Shown piece by piece: positions 15,531-25,300 of a stretch of DNA of 64,000 nt. How positions within the stretch are numbered: position 1 is the stretch's first letter; each line of letters opens with the position of its first letter. The position numbers and the translations under genes are program-made. The stretch covers positions 79,662-143,661 of the forward strand of contig CAZRGM010000032.1 in the NCBI GenBank assembly GCA_964599635.1. Reading direction: 5' to 3'. Below the pieces are notes generated by a model. That model saw only the letters and a program-made list of their open reading frames with translations, was not told where the DNA came from and made no database searches. This stretch comes from WJMT01 sp964599635. Lineage in GTDB: Bacteria > Acidobacteriota > Aminicenantia > Aminicenantales > Aminicenantaceae.

Positions 15531-17776
15531 AGAAAAAGTTAGTGATCGTTGAATCTCCAGCAAAAGCTAAAACAGTAAACCGCTACCTAGGTTCAGATTA
15601 CTCTGTTCAAGCTTCTCTTGGCCATATTCGTGATCTTCCTAAGAATAGGATAGGAATTGATATTGAAAATGATTTTGAACCCGAGTACAGGGTCATACCA
15701 GGTAAAAGAAAAGTGGTGTCACAGCTTCAGAAGGAAGCGGAAAAAAGCAGTTCTGTTTTATTAGCGGCTGATCCAGATCGGGAAGGAGAAGCCATTTGCT
15801 GGCATTTATCAGAATTATTGAAAAAATATAATCGCAATATTCACCGTGTTTTGTTTCATGAAATCACAAAAAAAGCTATAGAAACTGCTTTTAAAGGAAC
15901 TTTTTCTTTAGATAGAAATAAAATAAAAGCCCAACAGGCAAGGAGGATTTTGGATAGGCTTGTTGGCTACCGGATAAGCCCTCTTTTATGGGAAAAGATA
16001 GGGAAGGGCTTAAGTGCAGGAAGGGTCCAGTCCGTGGCTCTTCGTTTGATTTGTGAGAGAGAAAAAGAAATTAATGACTTTGTCCCTGAAGAATTTTGGA
16101 ATATTTCAGCCCGACTCAGAGCTTCATCTCCTCCTGTCTTTACAGCCGTCCTCGCTAAAATAAAGGGAAAAAAAGCAAAAGTTAAAGATGAAGAGACGGC
16201 GAAAAACATATTATCTGAGTTGGAAGGGGCCCTTTTTAGACTTGAAGATTTAAAAGTCAAATTAAAAAGAAAAGATCCTTTTCCTCCTTATATAACAAGT
16301 ACACTTCAGCAGGACAGCTTTCGTATAAACAAATTTTCAGTCAAAAAGACGATGATGATCGCCCAGAAACTTTATGAAGGTTTGGAGATAGGAGATAAAG
16401 GTTTTGTAGGGCTTATCACTTATATGAGGACCGACTCGGTGCGTATTTCAGAAGAAGCTGTTCAGAGGGGAAGATCCTACATACAAAAAAAGTTTTCTAA
16501 GCAATATTTGCCCAGAACCCCGAGAAGATTTAGAAACAAAAAAAAGGCACAGGATGCTCATGAAGCCATACGTCCTACTTCTTTTGATCTTCCTCCTGAA
16601 AAAGTGAAACCTTATTTAAGTAGAGATCAGTTCAGTGTCTATTCTATGATATGGAACCGTTTTATCGCTTCTCAGATGAGTTCGGCGCTCGTTGAAGAGA
16701 CTGTATTTGAGATCAAAGCAGGAAATTATCATTTTCATGCTAAGGGAGAAGTGATGAAGTTTAAAGGTTATCTTGCTGTATATCCAAAAGTCAAAGAAAA
16801 GGGAGAGAGGCTTCCTTCAGCGGAAAAAGGTGAACAGCTTAAGTTGGAAAAACTTAACAGCGAACAGAAGTTTACGCAGCCTCCGCCCCGTTATTCAGAG
16901 GGGACTCTTGTCAAAGAGCTGGAATCAAGGGGGATAGGCCGTCCCAGCACTTATGCTCCCATCATATCTACAATCCAAAACAGAGATTATGTTTTAAAAA
17001 GACAAGGAAGGTTTATTCCTACCGAGGTTGGACTCTTTGTCAATAGCTATTTGATTGAGAATTTTCCTGATTTGATGCAGTTTAAGTTTACAGCGCAACT
17101 TGAAGAGGCTCTTGATCTTATAAGCGAAGGGGAACAGAGTTGGCTGGACTATATAAAATCCTATAATGAGATTCTGGATAAAGATTTGGGAAGGGCAAGC
17201 AGAAAACAAGGGGTGAAAGATAAGGGGATTCCTTCCGAAGAAAAGTGTCCCTTGTGTGGGCGTCCCCTGGTCATTAAATCCGGGAAGTATGGGAAATTCA
17301 AAGCTTGTTCAGGCTTTCCAGAGTGCCGTTACAAGAAAAGCCTTAATAAAAAAGAAGCCAAACCAGTGGATGAAAAATGCCCTAAATGCGGAGCTCAGCT
17401 TGTGATGCGTCAGGGGCGTTATGGATCTTTTATAGCCTGTTCAAATTATCCAAAATGCAAATATATTAAAAAGGAGACTAAAGATACAGGGATTAAATGT
17501 CCCAAATGCGGGGGCACCATTGTGATGAAAAAAACCCGGAAGGGAAAAATTTTTTATGGATGCAGCAATTATCCTAAATGTAAATTTGCTTCATGGGATG
17601 AACCTGTCTCACGCCCCTGTCCTAAATGTGGGAGATCTTTTGTTTTTAGGAAAAACCTGATTAATGGAAAGTCTTATTTATATTGTGGTCAAAAAGATTG
17701 TGATTATAAGGAATATATAGACAAAGAAAAAATATGGGATCAAAAAAGAAATAAAGAAGTTAAAAACATTGACTAA
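15521..17776 (+). CDS. topA: DNA topoisomerase I
   Basis: A 751-residue type IA topoisomerase, which relaxes negative supercoils. The Toprim domain opens the protein (LVIVESPAKAKTVNRYLG) and contains AADPDREGEAICWHL. The catalytic tyrosine is Tyr301 in GLITYMRTDSVR. The C-terminus carries four topoisomerase-type zinc ribbons starting CPLCGRPL, CPKCGAQL, CPKCGGTI and CPKCGRSF. The ATG overlaps the dprA stop, and xerC starts inside its last codons, giving a dprA-topA-xerC operon, a common bacterial arrangement. Confidence 0.97.
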   Translation: MAVKKKLVIVESPAKAKTVNRYLGSDYSVQASLGHIRDLPKNRIGIDIENDFEPEYRVIPGKRKVVSQLQKEAEKSSSVLLAADPDREGEAICWHLSELLKKYNRNIHRVLFHEITKKAIETAFKGTFSLDRNKIKAQQARRILDRLVGYRISPLLWEKIGKGLSAGRVQSVALRLICEREKEINDFVPEEFWNISARLRASSPPVFTAVLAKIKGKKAKVKDEETAKNILSELEGALFRLEDLKVKLKRKDPFPPYITSTLQQDSFRINKFSVKKTMMIAQKLYEGLEIGDKGFVGLITYMRTDSVRISEEAVQRGRSYIQKKFSKQYLPRTPRRFRNKKKAQDAHEAIRPTSFDLPPEKVKPYLSRDQFSVYSMIWNRFIASQMSSALVEETVFEIKAGNYHFHAKGEVMKFKGYLAVYPKVKEKGERLPSAEKGEQLKLEKLNSEQKFTQPPPRYSEGTLVKELESRGIGRPSTYAPIISTIQNRDYVLKRQGRFIPTEVGLFVNSYLIENFPDLMQFKFTAQLEEALDLISEGEQSWLDYIKSYNEILDKDLGRASRKQGVKDKGIPSEEKCPLCGRPLVIKSGKYGKFKACSGFPECRYKKSLNKKEAKPVDEKCPKCGAQLVMRQGRYGSFIACSNYPKCKYIKKETKDTGIKCPKCGGTIVMKKTRKGKIFYGCSNYPKCKFASWDEPVSRPCPKCGRSFVFRKNLINGKSYLYCGQKDCDYKEYIDKEKIWDQKRNKEVKNID

Positions 17777-18653
17777 AGAGTTAAAACAGTTTCTAGACTA
17801 TCTTAGGTATGAAAAAAATTCTTCTCCTCATACCCTATCTGGATATAGAAGGGATATTGAGCAGTATTTTTCTTTTATTGAGTCAAAGAAAATAAAATAC
17901 GATCAGGCTGATAATACAGTGATCAGAAGTTTTCTTGCGTTGCTTTACAATAATAATTTGAAGAAATCAAGTGGAGCAAGGAAATTGGCTGCCGTTCGTT
18001 CATTTTATCAGTATTGTGTTAAAAAAGGCTGGCTTGAAGAGAATCCAGCTAAAATGGTGAACACTCCTAAACAGGAAAAAAATGTACCTTCTTTTTTATC
18101 AGAAGAAGAGATGGTTTTGTTTCTAGATCTTCCCGTATCAGATAAACCGCTTAAAATGAGAGATAGGGCTGTCCTAGAGCTGCTCTATGCCACCGGTCTC
18201 AGAGTTAGTGAATTAGTAGGAATAGACCTCTCTGATATAAACTTTGAAGAAAGACTTCTCAGGGTGAGGGGAAAAGGGAAAAAAGAGCGTATTGTTCCTT
18301 TTGGGACTGTGGCTGAGAAAAAGCTCAATCAATATATAAAAAGGCGGTTTTGGATCAACAAAGGTAAGATTGATAAAAATGCGGTGTTTTTAAACTACAG
18401 GGGAGAAAGGTTGAGCTCACGGTCTGTGGAGAGAATAGTGGATGAATATTTTAGAAGATCAGCTCTAAAGAGGAAGCTGAGCCCTCATTCATTGCGTCAT
18501 TCTTTTGCATCCCATTTATTGGGACGAGGGGCAGATTTGCGTGTTATTCAGGAACTTTTAGGACATGAGAGTCTGGCCACCACTCAAAAATACACACATC
18601 TTAACTTAAAAAGACTGCTCGAAGTCTATAAAAAAAGTCATCCTAGGTCATGA
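17769..18653 (+). CDS. xerC: Tyrosine recombinase XerC
   Basis: A 294-residue tyrosine recombinase, the normal Xer length. The SAM-like N-terminal domain (LDYLRYEKNSSPHTLSGYRRD) is followed by the catalytic domain with Arg in YATGLRVSELVG (about 144), Lys in VRGKGKKERIVPFG, HSLRHSFASHLL (His about 240, Arg about 243), LGHESLATTQ and the nucleophile Tyr in QKYTHL (about 275). Xer recombinases resolve chromosome dimers at dif. Its position in dprA-topA-xerC supports XerC rather than a phage integrase. The TTG start overlaps the topA stop. No dif site was recognised in the window. Confidence 0.93.
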   Translation: MTKELKQFLDYLRYEKNSSPHTLSGYRRDIEQYFSFIESKKIKYDQADNTVIRSFLALLYNNNLKKSSGARKLAAVRSFYQYCVKKGWLEENPAKMVNTPKQEKNVPSFLSEEEMVLFLDLPVSDKPLKMRDRAVLELLYATGLRVSELVGIDLSDINFEERLLRVRGKGKKERIVPFGTVAEKKLNQYIKRRFWINKGKIDKNAVFLNYRGERLSSRSVERIVDEYFRRSALKRKLSPHSLRHSFASHLLGRGADLRVIQELLGHESLATTQKYTHLNLKRLLEVYKKSHPRS

Positions 18654-18660
18654 ACTGAAA

Positions 18661-18691
18661 AAGAAGAGAGGGGAGTCCCCTCTCTTCTTTT
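18661..18691. terminator. Bidirectional intrinsic terminator between xerC and comEA
   Basis: AAGAAGAGAGGGGA pairs with TCCCCTCTCTTCTT and is flanked by A- and T-runs, so it can work on both strands for the convergent xerC and comEA genes. Confidence 0.85.
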
Positions 18692-18998
18692 ATTTCTCCG
18701 GTCCGACTGTAATAAGGTCTTTGATATTTGTGAATGTTTTTTCACCGATTCCCCTCACTTTCATTATTTCTTCAATCTTTTTGAATTTTCCATTTTTGTC
18801 TCTGAAATCAATGATCCTTTTCGCGACTACTTCTCCTATGCGGGGGAGTTTCTGAAGTTCAGCTATAGAAGCGGTGTTGATATTGATTTTTTTGGATTCG
18901 GGTTCAGAAATCAATCCTCCTTGTGCTGATAATGCTGCGGTGAATACAAAGACAAGAACCAGCCCTGCGGTTAAACATTTGGTGATTAAATGATTCAT
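18690..18998 (-). CDS. comEA: ComEA-like helix-hairpin-helix DNA-binding protein
   Basis: A 102-residue exported protein with a signal peptide (about 1-26, ending LSAQG) followed by the ComEA helix-hairpin-helix pair: ININTASIAELQKLPRIGEVVAKRIIDFR and a second half with MKVRGIGEKTFTNIKDLI. ComEA-type proteins bind incoming DNA in the periplasm or at the membrane. Together with dprA and comF in this window it points to natural transformation ability, though small HhH proteins can have other roles. The ribosome site AAAGGAGG is strong. Confidence 0.88.
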   Translation of the reverse strand: MNHLITKCLTAGLVLVFVFTAALSAQGGLISEPESKKININTASIAELQKLPRIGEVVAKRIIDFRDKNGKFKKIEEIMKVRGIGEKTFTNIKDLITVGPEK

Positions 18999-19161
18999 TG
19001 AAACCTCCTTTCACTCCAATAACTGCAATATTCAGGCCAGGATGGGATTAGGGATAATTTACAGAATATCAGTAAGTTAAAGAAAATGCTTAATTTCGAG
19101 TGTATCCAATGGTTAACTTTTCCTTATCCGTATGTAGACATAAGTTTGCACTTACGGACAG

Positions 19162-19761
19162 TTATAGATTATTTTCAAGGAATTTTTTGAGTTTTTTCAA
19201 AGCTTTGCCTCTATGGCTGACTGAATTTTTTTCTTCAGGATCAAGTTGGGCAAAAGTCTTATTTAAAGGTGGATAAAAGAAGATTGGATCATAACCAAAT
19301 CCTTGATTTCCCTGTTTACGGGTGAGGATATAGCCTGATACGTGTTCTTTGATCCGATGTATTATTTGATCTTTTTTAGCTAATACCATGCAGGATACAA
19401 ACCTTGCCTTTCTCTTTTCCTCGGGGATTCCTTTTAATAACTCCAAAACTTTTTCTATGTTCTTTTCATCTGAGGCATTTTTTCCTGAAAATCTTGCTGA
19501 TAGGACCCCAGGCTCTCCAGATAATTCTTCTATTTCAAGCCCCGAATCCTCTCCTAACGTTACTCCCGGCCATATCCGGCCGTAGAAAAGAGTTTTTCCT
19601 TCAGCATTTTCCATAAAACTTTTCCCAGTCTCAATGAATATATAGGCAGAACTTATGTCCCTTATGGAGAAAAATTCTAAGGGAAGATTGGATAGGAAAT
19701 TTTTTATCTCTTTTATTTTCCCTTGATTTGCGGTAGCAAGGAGAATTTTTTGTTTAGTCAA
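19162..19761 (-). CDS. rdgB: Non-canonical purine NTP pyrophosphatase (RdgB/HAM1)
   Basis: A 199-residue house-cleaning enzyme that hydrolyses ITP, dITP and XTP to monophosphates. Family motifs are LLATANQGKIKEI at the N-terminus, LGEDSGLEIEELSGEPGVLSAR, GFGYDPIFFYPP and the terminal SHRGKALKKL. The length is standard. The start overlaps the end of the MgtC-like gene by 8 bp, so the two are co-transcribed. Confidence 0.95.
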   Translation of the reverse strand: MTKQKILLATANQGKIKEIKNFLSNLPLEFFSIRDISSAYIFIETGKSFMENAEGKTLFYGRIWPGVTLGEDSGLEIEELSGEPGVLSARFSGKNASDEKNIEKVLELLKGIPEEKRKARFVSCMVLAKKDQIIHRIKEHVSGYILTRKQGNQGFGYDPIFFYPPLNKTFAQLDPEEKNSVSHRGKALKKLKKFLENNL

Positions 19762-20401
19762 TTTTAAGTTCTTTCAGTTCTTTTAGGTCTGTTAAACTCT
19801 TATAAAAGTTCTGTTCGTTTTCATCTGAAGCCTCAAATGCAAAGGTTATGATGCTTAGTGCATCTTCTTTTTTATGAGAGATTTCTTTGAATTTTATACC
19901 TTCATGAATGGCGATCTTTTTAATGTCTAATAAGATTTTTTTTGAAGATTCACATTTGACACTGTAATGATAGAGATCTTTTTTAAGATGACCTGCCTCA
20001 ACTTTTCCAAGAAAAAATAGAGTTATGATAACGATGATGGTGAAAATCACGGCAAAAAGATAGAATCCTGATCCGATAACAAGTCCAAGAACAGCGACTG
20101 CCCATAATCCTGCCGCTGTCGTAAGGCCAATAATCATTCCTTTAGACTGGATGATGGTCCCAGCCCCCATAAATCCTATTCCCGTTATGACACCGGCAGC
20201 AATCCGAGTCAGATCTCCCGTAGATTCTTGTTTGCCTCTGAGTAGGAGTTCTGAGAGGATCATCATCATTGTTGCTCCCAGGCATATGAGTATGTTTGTT
20301 CTAAAGCCAGCTGGTTTTCGGCTACTCTCTCTCTCTAAACCTATGAGACCCCCTAAGGCAGTAGCGAGTAAAAGTTTTAATATGACTTCTGCTGTTTGCA
20401 T
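19754..20401 (-). CDS. MgtC/SapB family membrane protein
   Basis: A 215-residue protein with four to five N-terminal transmembrane helices bearing MgtC motifs: LLLATALGGLIGLERES, KPAGFRTNILICLGAT, RIAAGVITGIGFMGAGTII and LTTAAGLWAVAVLG. A C-terminal cytoplasmic ACT-like region follows. MgtC proteins in pathogens modulate F-type ATP synthase and magnesium adaptation. In free-living bacteria the role is unclear. It is coupled to rdgB and lies downstream of ubiA, with a 78-bp gap. Confidence 0.9.
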   Translation of the reverse strand: MQTAEVILKLLLATALGGLIGLERESSRKPAGFRTNILICLGATMMMILSELLLRGKQESTGDLTRIAAGVITGIGFMGAGTIIQSKGMIIGLTTAAGLWAVAVLGLVIGSGFYLFAVIFTIIVIITLFFLGKVEAGHLKKDLYHYSVKCESSKKILLDIKKIAIHEGIKFKEISHKKEDALSIITFAFEASDENEQNFYKSLTDLKELKELKID

Positions 20402-20479
20402 CCTTATTCCCTCTCTAAAGGTTACTGTTAATTTATCATAAGGTTTAAGTAAAAAACAAGCTGCTTTGATGATTCTTTT

Positions 20480-21409
20480 CTATAGCCCGATTTTGTCGAA
20501 TAAAAAAGATAACAAGAAAATGATGACTAAGAAGAGGGTATACCCTGCGAATAGAGGATTCCTGAGAAGTCTTTCCGGTTCTTCCATGATTTCACTTTTT
20601 TGTAACGTATGTTTAAAAAAAATGACAAAATATAGGACAAGAAGTGGTGAAAGATAATAGAAGGACTGAAGCTTAAAGGATGAAGCAAAATAAAAAAAGG
20701 CGATAAAAAAGAATAGCACACTTATTCCCATTCCTAAAATAAGGGAAGTCTTGGAGTATTTTTTCAGTGAGGCTCTATAATTTGCTGCATTTTGTTTAAG
20801 GAACCTGAATTCAGACAGCCTTTTGGCAACCATGAGGAAATTCCCAAATGCCCACCAGGATAACAATAACGATAGAGGAGGCAGGTTTTCAGTCTGGGCG
20901 AAGGCAAACCATCCGATAAGAAAGCGGATGGGATTATTAGCTGATTCGGAAATGGAGTCCAGAAAGGGGATGTCTTTTGTCCGAACAGGTTTTAAGTTAT
21001 AGATAAATCCTGCGGCGAGCAGCGCTAGCAGAGAGAGAAGAAAAGATTTATTAAAAAAAAGAATGGCTAGCATGACGCTGATTATTGAAAACGTAATGCC
21101 AATAAGAAGAAACGGGAATGGTTGTATTTCTCCTTTAATCAAGGGACGATTTTTTTTGGTGGGATGATGGATGTCAAATGGAGCATCGGCTATCTCGTTG
21201 ATGATATAGTTTACGGTAGATATAGCCCACGTAAGGAGGAAGGAAAACAGACATCTTAACAAGATGACACCCCAGCCAAGGGTGAAAGCCTGTTCTTTGT
21301 AAAGGAGAAAGAAAGAAGCTGTTCCAACAAAGATAGCGAGGCTTCTCGGCCATCTTTCAGGCCGTACTGCTTTTATGTAGGGATTCATGGTGCTATTTTT
21401 TTTGGGCAT
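20480..21409 (-). CDS. UbiA family prenyltransferase (DPPR-synthase-like)
   Basis: A 309-residue polytopic membrane protein. The first aspartate-rich motif is NEIADAPFDIHHPTKKNRPL (N-x3-D-x3-D) and the second region reads DIPFLDSISES, resembling decaprenylphosphate 5-phosphoribose synthase-type UbiA enzymes more than the menaquinone branch. UbiA proteins move a prenyl group to or from an aromatic or sugar-phosphate acceptor in the membrane. The start overlaps the end of the upstream methyltransferase by 17 bp, suggesting a shared pathway, perhaps an envelope glycolipid. The substrate is not defined by the sequence. Confidence 0.85.
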   Translation of the reverse strand: MPKKNSTMNPYIKAVRPERWPRSLAIFVGTASFFLLYKEQAFTLGWGVILLRCLFSFLLTWAISTVNYIINEIADAPFDIHHPTKKNRPLIKGEIQPFPFLLIGITFSIISVMLAILFFNKSFLLSLLALLAAGFIYNLKPVRTKDIPFLDSISESANNPIRFLIGWFAFAQTENLPPLSLLLSWWAFGNFLMVAKRLSEFRFLKQNAANYRASLKKYSKTSLILGMGISVLFFFIAFFYFASSFKLQSFYYLSPLLVLYFVIFFKHTLQKSEIMEEPERLLRNPLFAGYTLFLVIIFLLSFLFDKIGL

Positions 21410-22304
21410 AAATCTCTATAGAATCACCAAGAGCCAATTTTATCGAAATTTTTTTAAAAAGAGAAGAAAGTAAATGATTTTTAAGGAGAAAGCTTAAATT
21501 ATTGAATCTGGATATAAGATAATGGGCGGAAAATGTCCAACAGTAATTTCTTTTTTTGATCACCTCAAATCCGGCTCTTTCCATCATTTTATAGAGGCTT
21601 TTTTTTGTAAAGTAGTGAATATGAGCCGGTCTGAAATGCCACCATTTGCGGCCGGAGATTTTTGCAGCAAGGCTATGGAAATTTGGTGTCACCAGACAAA
21701 GCATACCGTTTTTCTTTAATATTTCATGGGCCTTAAGAATGGCCTTATAAGGGTGAGGGATGTGCTCAATAAAATCGATCATCGTGACCGCTTGATAATG
21801 CTCCTTTTTGAGATCAGCAGATTCAAAAGAGCCTTTATTTATTTTGATTCCGTATTTTTTAAGAGCCGTGTCAACAGCCCATGCGCTGGCTTCAATACCT
21901 TCCGGATTCCAACCATACTTTCGGGCTAAGTTTAAAAAAATTCCGGTAGCTGCTCCGATATCAAAGAGGGTTCCTTTATGAGGATGGATTTTATTTAGAT
22001 TAAAGAGGATAGGCAGAAAATTTTTTTTGCGGCCGCTGGCTTCCTCTTCATAGGATGGATCTTTTATTTTCCCATAAAGATATTGAATATAGTCTGTATT
22101 AGGACAGGGATTCGCAAAGACATGAGTGCAGTTGGAACATCTGCTTAAATCCCAAATTTTCCCATATTCTTTGTCCGTTATCTTTATGTGCTCATGACTG
22201 AAATTTCTGTACGAAATATTTCTTTTTTTGAAGTTTTTGATGTGCGGGCTTGAGCATACAGGGCATTCTTTTCTGGTAATAAAAGGGATTTTATCTCGTT
22301 CCAT
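21393..22304 (-). CDS. Class I SAM-dependent methyltransferase with N-terminal zinc-binding knuckles
   Basis: A 303-residue protein. The N-terminus holds two CxxC pairs (CPVCSSPH and CSNCTHVFANP) that probably bind zinc, a layout typical of Methyltransf_23 enzymes acting on sugars or lipids. Motif I is TLFDIGAATGIFLNLA, followed by AVTMIDFIEHIPHP and FHSLAAKISGRKWWHFRPAHIH-type C-terminal features. The overlap with the UbiA gene indicates a two-gene pathway unit. The substrate is unknown. Confidence 0.85.
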   Translation of the reverse strand: MERDKIPFITRKECPVCSSPHIKNFKKRNISYRNFSHEHIKITDKEYGKIWDLSRCSNCTHVFANPCPNTDYIQYLYGKIKDPSYEEEASGRKKNFLPILFNLNKIHPHKGTLFDIGAATGIFLNLARKYGWNPEGIEASAWAVDTALKKYGIKINKGSFESADLKKEHYQAVTMIDFIEHIPHPYKAILKAHEILKKNGMLCLVTPNFHSLAAKISGRKWWHFRPAHIHYFTKKSLYKMMERAGFEVIKKRNYCWTFSAHYLISRFNNLSFLLKNHLLSSLFKKISIKLALGDSIEIYAQKK

Positions 22305-22379
22305 TTTGATTTTTTTATTTCAAAGTCTTTTAACATTCATCAGAACGATTGTCAAATATCTGTTGAATTATTGATTGTT

Positions 22380-25300
22380 TCATGAAAATAGCTTCATTTG
22401 GGAAGATTCTTTCTTAGAGAATTTAGAGGAAATCTTTTCTGTCAGTTCGTCTTCAATTGTCTCAAGAAAACGGCTTCTCTTTGATTCCATATATTTTCCA
22501 TAAATCATTCTTTTTTTAGAATAGGTGAGATAAAGATATTTTCTGGCTCTAGTCATGCCTACATAAAGAAGCCGTCTTTCTTCATCTTGGTCAGATTCAT
22601 GACCTGGGAGAAGAGAATATGGAAGAATGCCTTCTTCACATCCTGTGATAAAGACACATGGAAATTCGAGCCCTTTAGCGGCATGGAGTGTCATTAAAGT
22701 AACACATTCAAGGGATGGATCATATGTATCAGCCCCAGAGCCTAAGGAGATAGACTTTATGAACTCACCTGAGTTGTTTTTAAATTCTTGAGCCGTATCC
22801 ACGAGTCTATGAAAGGAATCTGCTACTGTTTTTTTTTGTTCATAAAAAAAGAAGTCTATAATACTTTGGATAGCTTCAGCAACAGGCTTGTTTTTTATTA
22901 TTTCAGGCAGCCCGGCACTCCATTCTGGTTTTATGATTTTTTTTGTTATCAGGTTTTGTTTTAGGAAAGAATTTCTTGGATTGAGGCCGAGTTTGAAAAT
23001 ATCAATCACGAATTTTAGAGGGGCTTCTCTAAAATAAGGGGTTTCTGTGACTTTTTGAAAAGGGATGCTGTGGTCGTTTAAAGCTTTTTCAAGGGGTTTC
23101 ATTTGTTCTTTTGTCCGACATAAAACTGCAAAATCGGAGAGACTGTTTATGTCTTCTTTTTCGTCTCCTTTGCTTATATCAGAGTCTATGGAAAAGAACC
23201 TCACTCCCCCAATGATATCTTCTATTTTGCGGGCCACAAATTCAGCCTCACTTTTTTCTGTGGTGTTTGATGCCAGGTGAATTTTGACTCCTTTCTGCAG
23301 GCCTTTTAGCATATTTAATTTGGTCTTATCCTTTATAACTTCTTCTGAGGCTTTAAGGATAATATCAGAGCATCTGTAGCTCTGTTTAAGCTTATAGGTC
23401 AGAGTCTTGGGGTAATCTTCGTAGAAATTGTCCATGAAACGAGTATCTGCACCCCGGAATCCGTAGATGGCTTGATTAGGATCTCCAATGATATAAATGT
23501 TTGAATTTTGTTCCGGCATGAGGCTTTTTATCATTTGATACTGAGCGAAATCAATATCCTGAAATTCATCCACAAGCATATGCAAAAATTTATTTTTATA
23601 TTCCTTTAACACAGAAGGGAATCGGGAGAACAGAACAAGAGGTTTGTATATGCAGTCATCCATATCGAAGAGATCTGATTCTTGGAGTTTGTCTTCGTAT
23701 GATTTAAATAGAGAAGAAAGAGACACATCGCTTATTTCTTCAGAATATTTGAAGTTTTGTTTAACTTTTTTGACATCATTGGCGATAGTTTTTGCTTTGT
23801 GACGCTTGAAACCAAACATCTCCTGGATCAAACTGAGTCTCTCTTCTTCGTCTAAAATTGAAAATTCTTTTCCTCTGCTCAGCTTTTCATAGTGCTCTCG
23901 GAGTATCTCATAGCCAAAAGCATGAAATGTGGCCACATGAAATCTCGAGAGATTTGTTTTGCCGTTGAGAATTTTTTTGAGCCGGTTTTTGACCTCCTGG
24001 GCAGCCTTGTTTGTAAATGTGACGGCAAGAATTTTTTCAGGGGGAACTCCTTTGATTTGAACAAGATAAGCTATTCTGCAGCAGAGGGTATATGTTTTTC
24101 CCGTACCTGGTCCTGCAACGACAAAGGCTGGTCCTTTACCATGGATAACAGCCTGTTTTTGTTCCTTATTCAGGTTGGTGAGCTCAGTCAGTTCATCATC
24201 CTTTTGAACCGGGGTTTTTTCCGGCCTAAAATCCAAATGAGAGGGAACCGTTTGGATTATTTTCTTGAGTCTTTTGTATTCTTTTAAATCAAAATCAATA
24301 TTTTTCTTTTTTGGTAAGGTGGATAGAAGGACTGATTTTTGATTAAAAAGATCTTTTTGGTTTTCTGATGTCAGGGATTCTTCTTTTTTAAAAACTTCAA
24401 TTTTGCCGTATTCACCGTCAAATCCTTCCTGAATAATGACCTGCCTGTTGCGCATTCTTTTTATGGCTTCAGATAATATTTCATAGCCACCTTTTTCAAG
24501 TTGCTCTAGAGGCAGATCAATGAGAATATTTAACTCAGGACCGAAACTTCGGATGATAGAAAAATATTCGCTGTCTACCGCTTTTGAGGCTGAACCCACA
24601 TGCCTTATTTCAGAAAGGATTTCTTTTAATGGGATTATGGAAATAAAAGGAAGCTTATTTGGGCGTTCGTCAAGATTTTCACGGTCAGCAAGTTCGGCCA
24701 CCCGGTTCATGACACCAACGGTGACTTTTTTCCCGCATTTGGGACATATTTCGCCGTTCCGGAGAGTCTGTAGTGGGCTCCATCTTATGCCGCACTTTCG
24801 ATGTCCGTCATAATGATATTTTCCTTCTTGAGGAAAAAGGTCAATAGTCCCTAAAAATTTTTCAGGATTCCCTGTTTTAATGGCCTCGATGATATGTGAA
24901 TAGGATAAGTCCGTGTTGAAAATATTAGCATTCCGCCCCAGTTTTTCAGGTGAATGAGCATCTGAGTTTGAAACGAGGGTGTAATTGTCTAAAAAGGAAC
25001 ACATCCAGTGCATTGGTGGGTCTGTAGAAAGTCCTGTTTCAACGGCAGATATATAGGGGGTTAGATCTTCAAAACACTCTTCTATGGAGTCGAATCCTGA
25101 TTTTGACCCGAGTACAGAAAACCAAGGCGTCCATATGTGGGCAGGTATGAAATACGTTTTATCTGAAGCTTCTAAAGTCAATTCTAGGAGATCCCGGGAA
25201 TCGAGACCTAAAATAGGCCTTCCATCAGATGTGATATTTCCCCCGATTTTCAGAAGAGATCTCTGTATTTTCTCAGCTGTAGAGAAGTCCGGAGAGAGGA

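Noticed and set aside
17769..18653. XerC gene as a phage integrase
   Set aside because: Operon position after topA, normal Xer length and no phage genes nearby make a housekeeping XerC more likely.
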